Shown here in pieces: positions 36,453-48,072 of a stretch of 64,000 nucleotides of DNA. The notes below the pieces were generated by a model that was not told the origin of the DNA, did not search any database, and saw nothing but the letters and a program-made list of their open reading frames with translations. The DNA is taken from positions 15,600,501 to 15,664,500 of the forward strand of contig JAUCBN010000042.1 in the NCBI GenBank assembly GCA_035048815.1, written 5' to 3'. The stretch is from Abelmoschus esculentus (Eukaryota > Streptophyta > Magnoliopsida > Malvales > Malvaceae). Positions within the stretch are counted from its first letter, which is position 1, and each line of letters opens with the position of its first letter. The position numbers and the translations under genes are program-made.

Positions 36453-38010
36453 ATCAGTTCCGAATCCTCTGTAAAGTAAGCTTAAACCCGCAACTTCATC
36501 TTTTTGTTTCCTTTCATTAATGCGTCTAGTAACTTAAATCTGCTGTCTTATTCATTTCTGACAGAACCTACTGTCTTTTTCAGAGCGGGTTTTAGTAATT
36601 AGAAAATCCAGCCTGCAGCGCTTCTGTGTTCTCTTTTTTTAGGACCGAGACCAACCCTACGGTTTGAGTTTCCAGCGAGAAATCGAGTGATTTTTATTTT
36701 ATTTTATATAAATTCCAATATAAATTTTATTATTATATTGTACTAAAAATATTAGTGCAACGTTAATATGTAACATCTCGTTGTCTACGTTTTACGTTCT
36801 TCTTCTACCGTTCTACGCATGGAATACTATTGTTTGCTTATGTTGTACCAAAATTATCCCAATATTAAATTAATTAAATCATTTTTTAAAAATAAAATAA
36901 ATTTAAATATTAAATATCAAAATTATAAGACAATTACTTGTTGTTATTAAAATATTATAATAATATTTGAATTTAAATACGTATTAGTATTCAAACTACC
37001 TTATTTTTCCTTGTTGACCGTGAGGCGCGCGCGGATAGCAAACCGAGTATCAGGGATCTACGAATTTGTTGTGAACGGCTGAACGTTTCGTTGTCCCAGG
37101 TGGCAGTTTGTTGCTGTTAAGGAAGAAGAGGGAATCTTGGTAAGTGGGACCCTTTAATTCAAACACGTGCGAAATTCAAACTTATATGGAGTCATAGAAT
37201 AGGATAAGATATAATATACTATTAATCACATTTGGCATGTGCTCAATTCGATTAATCGTACTAGTATCCGAAAATTAAAAAACTAAAAAAATTATCACGT
37301 GTTGATATAACTTAGACGAAATTATATGGGTAGGGAGATTGCTCCTCTCCCTCCACCTTCGAATATTTTTATTTATATTTGTTTTTGTATTTAATTTTTT
37401 TAAATAATATATTTATAAATTTTATCCTTTCACTTTTAAATATTTATATTTTACTCTCTAATCATAAATTTTGATTCTGTTCTCAGTTATAACAATATGT
37501 CATCTATGGTACAGTAATTTTAAAGATTATAGTATCTAACTGAATGCTCCTAATAAGTGTATAACCCATAATCTAAAAAACATGCTATTTATTATAAAAA
37601 AATCACATTCAGATATATTAATTGATAGTTAATAATAATTCAAAAAATTATCCATAATCTAATAAAATAATATGTTAGATTCGTTTTCGAGGCCATCACG
37701 GATGATAGAATAGTACGTAACCCCATGCAACATAAAATGGAAGTTTACTTGCAGAGTAAGTAATGGTACAAGTTTAAGGTCAAAACCCCAAAAGTTAAAA
37801 GTTAAAATGATTTTTTTTAAAAAGTTGAAGGACCAAAAATGCTATTACACCTTTTTACAACTTGCCATTTCTCTATAATCATGCTTAGCCATTAGCCCCC
37901 TCCATTTCTCCACCGTCTCTCCTTAATTTAAAAATAAAAACCCAAATATAATCTCAACTTTCCCAATTTCTTCTTCATTTTTTCCTGCATTTCCCCTTAT
38001 AGCTAGCAAG
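36453..38010. other. intergenic region between ERF and malectin-like gene
   Basis: ERF 3' UTR, then AT-rich spacer, then a pyrimidine-rich leader before the malectin-like gene (about 37890-38010). No other feature was seen. Confidence 0.5.
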
Positions 38011-41000
38011 ATGTATCTCTCTATCTTCCTCCCATGGCTGCTCAGCATTCCACTCATCGTCCATTCTTCACCTCATGAGCCTACAGGTAGTATGTATGTA
38101 TGTATGTATGTATGTATGTATGTATGTATGTATGTATGTATGTATGTATGTATGTATGTATGTATGTATGTATGTATGTATGTATGACCCCATTTCAATA
38201 TTAATCCAATGCATGTTCTTCTGCAATGTATACAGGTTTGTTGATAAGTTGTGGCTCGGAAACTAAACAAACGGTACCCGACACCGGCGTCACGTACATT
38301 CCCGACGACGGCTTCACGTTAGTAGGAAACAAAACAGCTCTTGAAACCAAAGAGAAATTGCTGCCGATATTAACAACATTGAGATACTTTCCCGACACGG
38401 CAGCCAGGAAATATTGCTACACATTCCAAGCCATTAAAGGGTCTAAATATCTAGTGAGAACTATATACTATTATGGCGGTTTCGACAGCGGGAATGAGCC
38501 GCCGGTGTTCGATCAGATCATCAGTGGGACTAAATGGAGCGTGGTTAACACCACGGAGGATTACGCGAATGGACTCAGTTCGTACTATGAGATCATTCTC
38601 GTTGCTAGTATCAAAACTCTTAGTGTTTGCGTTGCAAGGAACAATCATACGGTTTCGAGTCCTTTTATATCGGCCATCGAAGTGATTTCTCTCCAAGATT
38701 CGATGTATAATTCGACTGATTTCGGTGTGTATGCGCTTGTTACCGTGGCGAGAAGTAGTTTCGGGCACGAGGACACCATCAGGTAAGGAAAAACTACACC
38801 ATTCGGCATTCTGTTTTAAAACAAAAACGTTTGGGATGTCTTAAATGTGCAATCTTATGAAGCTTTCCTGAAGATCCGTATTATCGATTATGGCAACCGT
38901 TCGAGGATGATAACGAAGGTTTCGTTTCTAGCGAACCGAGTTTAAGCACTTCAGACTTTTGGAACAAGCCTCCGCCCGAAGCATTTGCGACAGGGCTAAC
39001 AACAAGTACAGGGAAGAAACTTGATGTCAAATGGCCACCCGTGTCACTTCCGAGTACCCGATACCACATTTCGTTGTACTTCCGGGACAATCGACCCCCG
39101 AAGTCGACGAGTACATGGAGAGTCTTTAGTGTTGCACTAAATGGGGAGACTTTCTATAACAATCTCAATGTGACAACGGATGGTGTGACTGTGTATGCAC
39201 CAGAGTGGCCTCTTTCATGCCAGACACTAATTAGCCTGACCCCGGACGCTAAAAGTTCGATCGGACCTTTGATCAACGCCGGTGAAATCTATCAGGTTAT
39301 GCCTCTAGGTGGACAGACACTTATGCAAGACGGTATCGTATTTTTTCATCGCTGATTTCGACATAATCCGTTGTTGGTCCGGTTTTAACAACTTAGCACT
39401 TTGATATTTACCAGCAATGGCAATGGAAGAGATTGCAAGAAGCTTCGACAATCCGCCATCGGATTGGACTGGCGATCCATGCCTTCCTCGCGAGAACTCG
39501 TGGACCGGAGTTACGTGTTCGAACGAGAAAATTGCTCGAGTTAACTCTCTGTAAGTATCACCCTTCAGCACCTACTTGATTGCAGGTGCAACTATGAAAG
39601 AACTGACACATATTTGGTTACTTGTGTCTTAAGGGTTCTTACAAACTTTGGGATATCCGGTGTTTTAGATGCAAATATAAACAATTTAACTGCACTTCAT
39701 CATCTGTAAGTAAACTACCTTCTCTTCGAACCGGGTTCACAGAGTCGCTCTCGTATTTATAAAATTTAATCCGAATTAATTGATAATGAATCGAATACCG
39801 ATAATTTAAAAAACTACCTACTCTTCAATTTCATTGCTTGAAAGATCCAATTACTATTATTAGGTTTAAATATGCCAAAATATCCCCATAGTATTTCAAA
39901 ATATAAAATTTAGTCCCCATCTTTTAATTTTCTTACACAAATCCATGTTTTTTTTTTATTTTGAAAACTCTTGGTCTCACTTAATTTCGAGAAATTATAT
40001 CATGAGTTATTTTTGTCACATCATCCATGAGACCAACCAATCAAATACAGTTATTTTATTAATTTTTCTATCTTATTTTTTTATCAAGTGATATTCACTG
40101 AAAATTAAATTTAAAAACAATTTTTACCAAGTAAATATTCACTTGATAAAAAAGATGAGATAAAAAATTAATAAAATAAATATTTTTAATTGGTTGATTC
40201 CATAGATAACGTAATAGGAATGACTCATGATATAATTTCTCACTAACTTCGTTTAATTTTAATTTTAATTGCTGACTTAACATCTATAAAAAGACAAAAT
40301 AACTTTCAGTCCTCTAAGTTTGTAGTTTTTATTAATTTGACCCTTAAAAATTGTACATATTGGTGACTAAAAAGTTATTTTACTCTTTTTTAGCTGCCAG
40401 GTCAACCATTAACAATAAAATCGAATAGAAGCTAGGAGAGGGACAAAGTTATCAAATAAAAAATAATACATAGAGTCAATGTTGTAAAATTAAAGTGTAA
40501 GGACTGAATTTTAAATTTTAAATAGTACATAGACCTCTAACATATTTAAACCTTATTATTAATTTTATTCATATGTTCTGCAGTTGGTTAGGGGGGAATA
40601 AATTATCTGGTTCCATCCCAGAGATGAACTCACTGACTCAGCTCGAGACACTGTATGTGATATCTCACAAAAATATTCATAATGGATGAATTAATTCGAT
40701 TCGAATTGATAAAATTTGATTTGATTCGATTAAATTTTATATTTAACATAATATTTTAAAAACTAACGTATTATGTAATGATTGAGTTTTTTTCTTTTAA
40801 ATATCGATTCGAATCGAACCATTATCACTTTTTTGATATATTTTTCTTCAATTTTATGGTATCTTGACATTAATTTTGTGTTTGTTTATTTCTCTTTGGA
40901 AGGCATTTGGAGAATAACAGTTTCAGTGGGCCAGTCCCCAAATCTTTATCCACACTTAAGGGAATTCGTGAGATGTAAGTGTAAATCATTTTTATCTTAA

Positions 41001-42592
41001 ATCAGACTTGTTTTTGGAAGATTTTAGTGATTTTAGGGTGAATTTAAAAATTAAAAATTTAATAATTAATATTAAAAAGTTAATTTTTAAAAGTAAACCT
41101 TTAATTATAAATATAATAAAAATTAGGCTCTAATTATTAATATTAAAAAATAAATTTTAAAAATATATTCTTAATAATAACTATTGAAAGAACTAGACCT
41201 TTAATAATAAATATTTTAAAAAATAGGTCTTTAATGATAATTATTAAAAAAATTAGCCCTAAGAATCAGAATTGAAAAAAAAATAAAAGTAGACTTTTCA
41301 TAATTTCGACAGAAATAGATATTTAATAACAAATATAAAAAAAATTAGACCCATAATAATAAATATTGAAAATAAAATTTAAAAATATCACAGTAATACT
41401 AAGTATCACAAAAACAAGCCTTTAATATCTGGTGTTAAAAAATAATTGGACCTTATAACAAATATTAGAAAAAGGTGATGGGTAGGAAAAAGATTTAGAA
41501 TATAGTAGTTATATTTTAGATTTTAAGTTAATTTTTACGGTGTACAAGATGTTTCACGTGGCGTTAATCTTACAGATTTTGAAAAATAATATTTTAAAAT
41601 TGGTGAACATCACATGCATGTGGTGTTTTTCCCTCAAATCACCATTTGTAGGTGACGTTTTTTTATCTATACCGTACATTCTGACCTAAATTTTAAAATA
41701 AAATTTAAATATCCTTTTTTCCTAAATAAAGTTTTTAAACACCTTATATATTCAACGAAGCTCGATAGGCAGGTCTGACCAAACCCAGAGACGGTTCTGG
41801 GTTTAATTACGCTAACGACCCCCAACTATTGTCTACATTCTAATTTAGTATTTAAACTTCAAACATTTTACTAAGCCCTCAACAAATCAATATTTGTCTC
41901 CACAAGTTAATCAGTCTAACCTTCAATTAAGGTTAATAAATTATAACCAACATGAATCTAATATGTTACAAAAAAATCTCTAATTTAAGTTTTTTTTCTT
42001 CAAAATACGTCGTATTCGAGTTGTCCATTGCTGTATATACGTCCAAGGTCATGGTCAAGCTAACGAGATACTTAATTGATAGATACTAAAATGTTGGGTG
42101 TTTAATTAGAGTAATTTGAAAATTTGAGATATATTCCAAATTTAAAATAACTTGAGGATGTATAACAAAATTAACCCTAAATATTAACTATAGGATTCTC
42201 TGCATATTGACAGATACCTTCAAGATAACAAACTTGATGGTCCAATTCCTCGACGACTACAAGAGAAAAAGAGCTTAAATCTTCGGTATTCATCATTCTA
42301 GAACTTATATGATTTTATCCCTAAATTATACATTTTCTCATTTTGGTACCTAAACATTCTTTTTTTTGGTCTATTTTGATATTTAAACTTCAACATTTTC
42401 TAAATTTACCCCAAAAGATAATAACATTAAGAAAATCGAGAATATCAAGTAATAATTTAGGTACCAAGTGAACAAATAATATGCTTAAAGATTCAAATAA
42501 GGAATTAAGTCTATTTTTTATATTTTTCTTTAAATTGATAATCGTGATTATGTTTCAGGGTGTCTCCTAAATATCATCTATCAGCACGATGA
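38011..42592 (+). CDS. secreted malectin-like/LRR protein without kinase (At3g19230-like)
   Basis: Probable apoplastic or cell-surface carbohydrate-binding protein. Nine exons: 38011-38086, 38236-38782, 38863-39332, 39415-39550, 39634-39705, 40584-40652, 40903-40974, 42214-42285, 42559-42592. All are GT-AG and phases join, giving 515 residues. Exon 1 encodes a signal peptide (MYLSIFLPWLLSIPLIVHSS). A malectin-like domain fills about 26-360 (LISCGS, YFPDTAARKYCY, YYYGGFD). The LRR-N-like segment NPPSDWTGDPCLP plus SWTGVTC follows. The 69-72-bp exons each carry one leucine-rich repeat, as in LRR-I receptor kinases. There is no membrane segment and no kinase; the protein ends shortly after LDGPIPRRLQ. 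This matches Arabidopsis At3g19230 (about 519 residues). The last short exon is the least certain. Confidence 0.88.
38087..38190. repeat. (GTAT)n microsatellite filling intron 1 of the malectin-like gene
   Basis: About 24 tandem GTAT units begin directly at the splice donor (CTACAG|GTAGTATGTATG) and occupy two thirds of the 149-bp intron 38087-38235. The frames of repeated Met-Tyr-Val-Cys come from the repeat. Confidence 0.95.
39863..40555. repeat. possible larger inverted-repeat insertion in the malectin-like gene
   Basis: This stretch of the 878-bp intron begins TTAGGTTTAAATATG and ends CATATTTAAACCTTA, so the ends are inverted copies. A Mutator-like MITE lies inside it. The ends alone do not identify the class. 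Confidence 0.45.
39980..40250. mobile_element. Mutator-like MITE (copy E) in an intron
   Basis: The element runs from 39989 to 40241 (253 bp) and starts GAGAAATTATATCATGAG, ending with the inverted copy; the arms are about 110 bp long and include CACATCATCCATGAGACC, like the other family members. The 9-bp flanks CTTAATTTC and ACTAACTTC agree at six positions. It lies inside intron 5 of the malectin-like gene, nested in a larger inverted repeat. Confidence 0.65.
41805..42180. repeat. possible MITE in intron 7 of the malectin-like gene
   Basis: The segment begins GGGTTTAATTACGCTAACGA and ends AAAATTAACCC, short inverted ends of GGGT(T)TAATT type, with 'value-list' style AT-rich interior common in dispersed plant repeats. 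No clear duplication was seen. Confidence 0.3.
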
Positions 42593-43399
42593 TAACGATA
42601 AAAAGATATAAACAACAACAAAATGGTGAGAATGTGAGAATGAAGAAATATGAATGTAGATTTTAGCCAATTTTATGAGTCTTTAATTTCTACTTGTAAT
42701 CAAGCAATATGTGATGATATTTTTTAGATCACATAGTATAATGGGTAGAGGAGTGAGACTAAACTATATTAGATTATGCACTCAAAATAGTTTTTTTTTT
42801 TAAATTTTATTCAATCGATTCGTATAAATACTTTGTAGATGATAAATTTTAAAATTCATATTTCACTATTTATTAGTATTCTTTTTCGATATTATAATAC
42901 GTTATATTTCTTTCAACTTTCTTTCTAATGGAAAATAGTAAAATTGACGATCCTTTAATAACATAAACAGAAGTTACCATGTTGTCCGTTTGTTCGGTCG
43001 GACTTCGAATTCTCTGTGAAGAACTCTGCCACGATACCGCCAGACGAGATATTGTTCAAGGGTATGTTGTTGCCTTTGAAAAGGCACTGACCATGGTAGA
43101 AAGCTGACTTTGAGAGACGTTGCTCGACAACAAGGGCGGTGGAGAAAGCGGCCGGAGATGAAAAAGACGACAGTGGTGTCTAAGAAAAGGGAGAGAAATG
43201 AATCTAATCTTGAGAAAGTAGTTGAAGAGAAGGGTGCCACTGCCATGCCTATGTTTCTCCATGATGAACGTCCTACCAGCACATAAGCACATAGGTGTGA
43301 TTACACCACACCATTTCTTTTCTGGTCCAATTAAATTAGAATCTGGATGGCAAAGATCAACCCATAATAGAGTTTTAAAACAAGAATAAAAATATCAAA
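42593..43399. other. 3' flank of the malectin-like gene
   Basis: AT-rich up to 42960, then a 350-bp patch of mixed composition with overlapping short frames on the minus strand that resemble no known protein. It may include the far end of the copia long terminal repeat. Confidence 0.4.
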
Positions 43400-44788
43400 T
43401 ATATCGTAGAAAATCAACTTTCAACTTTATGAAAAAATAAAATAATGTAAAAAAAATTAAGTATTTTGTGAAAAAGAAAAAAAAAAACATAATTGATTTT
43501 TTGTTGTTGAATGAATGAAATTGTTTACACAAGTTAATGCCTTTTTATAGGCTTTAGAATAAAACTTTGAATAGGATTAAAAGTCCTAATTACTTTAGAC
43601 TTTTAATCCTATTAACTTAAGACTTTTAATTCTACTAAAATTATCTCTAAGTAATAGATCCTAACTCAAATTCCTACTAGTCCAATATATATAATCTTAC
43701 ACTCTCCTCAAGTTGGAGAATATATATTGTATATTCCCAACTTGAATAGAAACTTGCCGAAAGAAGCTTTTGGTAATGCTTTTGTAAACACGTCTGCCAC
43801 TTGTTCTTCTGTAGGAACATATGATAAAGAAGTTATCTCATTAGTAATCTTTTCTGAGATAAAATATCTATCAATCTCCACATGTTTCGTCCTATCATGA
43901 TGAATTGGATTTTGAGCAATTTGTATGGCAGACTGATTATCACAAAAAATCTTAAACTTTTTTCTCTTGGTTCACACATCTAGCTCTTTTAGTAGCTTTA
44001 ATAACCAAATCCCTTCACACATTCCCAATGCTAAAGCCCTATATTTTGTTTCAACACTGCTTCTAGATACAATTGTTTGTTTTTTACTTCTCCCAAGTCA
44101 CTAGATTTTCCCAAACAAAGGAACAATAGCCACTAATTGATCTTCTTTCTGTCAGTTCGTCTGCCCAGCTTGAATCTGAAAAAATCTGAACAATATTTTC
44201 TTGAGTCTTTTTAAATAGCAGTCCATGCCCTGGTGTCTCTTTCAAGTATCTCAAAATTCTAATTGCAGCTTCTATGTGATCTTCCCTTGGATCAGTCATA
44301 TGTTGACTGATAACATTAACTGAAAAGGCAATATCTGGTCTGGTTAATGACAAATAAATCAACTTTCCCACCAACCTTTAAAATTTACTCTTATCAACTT
44401 TATGGCTTGATTCATATTTACTAAAATTTAATCATATTTTCATAGGAGTATCAACTGGTTTGCATCAGAGCATTCATGTTTCATTAAGTAAATCAAGTAC
44501 ATACTTTATTTGATTTATTACTAAACCTTTGCTCAACCTAGCAACCTTCATGCCTAAAAAGTATCTGAGTTTTCTTAGGTCTTTTATTTCAAACTCTGTA
44601 TTTAATAATTTTTTCAAGTGATTTATCTCTTCCCCATCATCACCTATCAGAATTATGTCGTCCACATAAACTATTAAAATAACTTTTTTATTATTAGAGG
44701 TTATCTAAATGAAGAGTGTGTGATATGCTAAGGATTGTTTGTATCCAGCTTTCAGAATCACCTTGGTGAATCTGTCAAACTAGACTCT
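43400..44788 (-). mobile_element. Ty1/copia retrotransposon fragment (RT, RNase H, 3' LTR)
   Basis: Minus-strand remnant of the 3' half of a copia element. From 44788 leftwards come the reverse transcriptase (MDDIILIGDD at 44665-44636, then FEIKDLRKLRYFLGM), LSLTRPDIAFSVN, LRYLKETPGHGLLF and the RNase H block ending near 43740. The purine-rich CTTGAGGAGAG is followed by TGTAAGATTATA at 43701, the probable 3' LTR start; the LTR has a TATAAAAAGG box near 43550. Several stops and frame changes show that it is dead. The 5' side is cut off sharply at 44788/44789, where gypsy sequence begins. The left limit is approximate. Confidence 0.88.
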
Positions 44789-45097
44789 AGGCGAATCCAT
44801 GATGTGTTCCATGTTTCTGTACTGAGACGATATCGAGCAGATCCGTCTCATGTTCTGTCTACGGAGGATTTCGAGATTTGACCTGATCTGTGTTATGAGG
44901 AGGAGCCTGTTGAGATCATTGATCAGGACCAGAGAGTTCTACGGAGGAAAACCATTAAGATGGTTAAGGTTCTCTGGCGTAACCGAGGTCTGGATGAGGC
45001 TACGTGGGAGCCCAGGCCTGTCATCAAAGCCCAGTATCCGCATCTCTTTAATCCAGGTAAATTTCGAGGACAGAATTTTCTGTAAGGGAGGGAGAGT
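44789..45097 (+). mobile_element. pol 3' end of a second Ty3/gypsy copy
   Basis: Nearly identical to 50604-50911, with only a handful of base differences over about 310 bp. It encodes the end of the integrase and, after a TGA at 44879-44881, the chromodomain-like tail. It lies directly before the left LTR, where host DNA would be expected in a normal insertion. Confidence 0.9.
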
Positions 45098-46914
45098 TGT
45101 AATAACGCAAAATCCGAGTCAAAATCCCCAAATTAAAAAGGTCAAAATCCCTAATTGGAACCCTAAAAATTGGGGATTAAAATTTCTGAAATAAGGACTA
45201 AATTGATAATTATTAAAACTTAAAGGGTCAAATTGAAAGAGTTCAAAAATTATAAACCCTTCCCAAGTAATTAACCCATTTTTTTTTGAAGGAACGTTTT
45301 CTTCCTCCTTCTGTAACCGAAACCAGGTGAGTTATGGGGGATTTAATTTTTAATAAAATTTAGATTTAAAATTGAAACATTGCTGGTTGGATTTCAAATC
45401 ATTCGAATCGTTCTACCTCTCTGTTATTGTCGATTTTTGGGTTTTGAAGTTGTCTTCTTCCTTGGGCTCATTGTTGGTAAGTTACGATTATTATTATTAT
45501 TGTTTCAGTTTAGTTGGAATCGTTTGAAGGTGTTGTTCTAGTTTAAATTTGTTTCGAATCTGAGAACTTAATTTTGAGTAGGGTTCAATGTGTATAAAGA
45601 ATTGTTGATATTGAGTTTGAAGGTGATTTAAGTTTGGGTTCAATCTCGGTTTTAATCCATTTTAGAGTGTTATTAGTGTTGGTTTATGTTGGATTCGTTA
45701 AGGATTTGTTGTAGGTTAATTTCGGATCGAATATGAAATGAAATCGGGTGAAAATAGGGATTAAAATCGAGTTTTTGGGTCTGTTTGGCACGGGGGGAAA
45801 ATCTGGGAAAATTCCCAGAATTTTCCCGAGAAACAAACAGGGGATAGACCGAACCCAGTGAACCGAACCAGACCCGACCCAGACGAACCGACCGGCCTTG
45901 AACCGAACCGGCCCAGACCGCGTGACCCAGAACCCAGACCCGACCCGACTGCCCGACCCAACCCGACAACCCGACCCGACCCGATCTCCGACCCGTTTCC
46001 CGACCCGGCTGACGTCACTGCTGACGTCAGCACTGGTCAACGCTGACGTCAGCAGTTGACTTTTTTGACCCGGGCCCACTTTATGTTTTTCGACGTCCTG
46101 AATTCAATGGCACGGTCCATTTTTCGAAATTCGAACCCGAAGTGTCGTTTTTGAAGGGTTTAAGTTCGATAGGTTATCTGGAAAATTTCTGTAAAAGTTT
46201 TTGAACACGTTTCTGTTTGCTTCAGGTGACGAGGATACCGACCCCGAGCAGTTACCTCCTCCTCCTCCTGTACATGGACCGATACATCCACATTCGAGAC
46301 CCTCACGTGAGTATCGAATTAATTCTGTTTAGTTTATTTTACGGTATTGTGGCATAGTAGAATGTCTAACGTAATTCTGCAAATTGTAGACTCTACTCCT
46401 GCTCAGCCCGGTGGTAGAGCCGAGTCCAGTAGACGTCAGGGTCGTCGTTGAGTCTTCTGATACAGGTGTGTTCTCTCCCGTTCAGCCTGTAAATTCTGTT
46501 ATTCTGTGTATTGATTATGTTATCCGTATGATCATGCATAATTCTGTTATATCATATCTGATTCTGATTTCTGTCATGCTTGCCTCCTGTTAGAATATAA
46601 GGCATGCATTCTGATTATGTATTTACACATATCATGGCATCTGGGATATTATCTGTGTACGGGGAAGTTAGTGATTTTATCACTTCTGTTCAGTGGCTCC
46701 ACCTTCGGGTCGAGTACCACTTCTGTTGGTGTGATGGTGTTAGAGTGGTCTGGGGACCAACTCTTCTGAGGTGTTCGGAGATGGGTATATATCATGCATA
46801 CTCTGTCTGTTTTGTATAATCTGTTCTGTTATTCCGTTATCTGCTCTAGAGACACACTAGGCTCCCCAGCTTACACCCTCTCAAATTTCTGTTTCAGATC
46901 TCAGTCTTAGACTC
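45098..46914 (+). repeat. left LTR of the Ty3/gypsy element, 3' end deleted
   Basis: It starts TGTAATAACGCAAAATCC and follows the right LTR (50912-52872) closely up to TCAGTCTTAGACTC at 46914, then diverges abruptly. The last 320 bp of the right LTR have no counterpart. It contains a GC-rich minisatellite-like tract (CCGAACC/CCCGACC) and three TGACGTCA palindromes at 46010, 46022 and 46044. Confidence 0.92.
46010..46072. promoter_or_regulatory. TGACGTCA and TTGAC cluster in the left LTR
   Basis: Three perfect TGACGTCA palindromes (46010-46017, 46022-46029, 46044-46051) lie next to three W-box cores (GGTCAAC, AGTTGACT, TTTGACC). TGACGTCA is the core bound by TGA-type bZIP factors. Function is inferred. 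Confidence 0.6.
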
Positions 46915-48072
46915 CGGATTCCACTGAAGATTGCAGTGGCTACACATCACGATACTGAGTATAAGATAATCACTCGGCGTGCCAGGATAACCGAGCGTAA
47001 TGAGGTTCTGAGGGTTCAGATGGAATCCCAAGGTCAGGATAGAGGTAGACGGCAGTCTGCCTTATCTGTTCAGTACAGTCAGGGTTTTCAGTCCCAAAAG
47101 AGAGGCCGCGATGAGTATGACCCGCAAAGTTCGACACGGTCTAGACCTACAGTATCAGCTGTCCCTGCTGCTAGTGGAGCTAGATCCACTAGTACCCGAG
47201 CGATACCTCAGTGTACATTCTATAAGAAATGGCACCCCAGAGAGTGTCGCATGAGGAGTGGAGCTTGTTTCCGATGTGGATCCCTTGATCACCGCCTCCA
47301 AGACTATCCAGTGGCACCACAGTCTGGTTACGCTCCGGGCCAATCACAGGCTTCAGTTCAGACCCCAGCAGGGGAAAGAGGATAGGGTAGACCCGCTGCT
47401 TCTGGTACTGGTAGTAGAGGCAGACCCAGTCAGTTCAGAGGAGCTGCCAGATCAGGAGGATCTCAGTATGGTATGGTATATGCTACGAGGAGGCAAGAGG
47501 ACCGAGATGAGCCAGACGTCATTGCTGGTACATTTTTTGTACACACTGTTCCCTTCTTCGCACTATTAGATAATGGGTCAACACATTCCTATGTCTCTAG
47601 TTCTGTAGCGGGGTATCTGAAAATTTCTGAGGAGGATACTGGTAGTTCCGTTTCAGTTTTTAGCCCTGTAGGCCACCAGATGGAGATTTCCAAAGTTTAC
47701 AGAGATTGTCCCCTTGAGCTTCACGGGGAAATCTTTCCTGCAAATCTAATGAAGTTACCATTTGTGGACTTCGATTTGATTCTGGGGATGGACTGGTTAT
47801 CCGCTCACCGAGTGACTCTGGACTGTGAGCGTAAGAGGGCAATTCTGAGAACTTCTGATAGACGAGAGGTAACTCTCATCGGTGAGCGCCGAGGTTATCT
47901 GTCCAATCTGGTATCAGCTATGAAAGCTAAAAAGATGATTAAGAAGGGGTGTATAGCCTATCTTGCCTACATCCTTGACCGGAGGGAACCTGATTCTAGA
48001 ATGGATAAGATCCGCGTAGTCTGTGAATTTCTAGATGTTTTTTCCGGAAGAGCTACCAGGTGTACCCCCTAA
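46915..48072 (+). pseudogene. Ty3/gypsy gag (partial) and protease region
   Basis: The region begins without primer-binding site or capsid domain. The first recognisable part is the gag tail with a CCHC zinc knuckle (the CFRCG...DHRLQDYP stretch near 47270-47310). A TAG lies at 47383-47385. The same frame then gives the aspartic protease with LLDNGSTHSYVS near 47570 and ILGMDWL near 47790. The usual Ser or Thr after the catalytic Asp is Asn here. The frame is lost at about 48035-48070, before the reverse transcriptase. This copy cannot encode a working gag. Confidence 0.88.

Noticed and set aside
38073..38270. Frames of repeated Cys-Met-Tyr-Val and Thr-Tyr-Ile-His
   Set aside because: They are translations of the (GTAT)n microsatellite in an intron.
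42974..43292. Overlapping minus-strand frames near the copia element
   Set aside because: No domain, no consistent frame, composition not gene-like; treated as flank or LTR sequence.
45673..46079. Gly/Ser/Arg-rich frames on the minus strand, and the same at 51482-51934
   Set aside because: They are antisense frames of the GC-rich subrepeats inside the gypsy LTRs; the two copies differ by indels.
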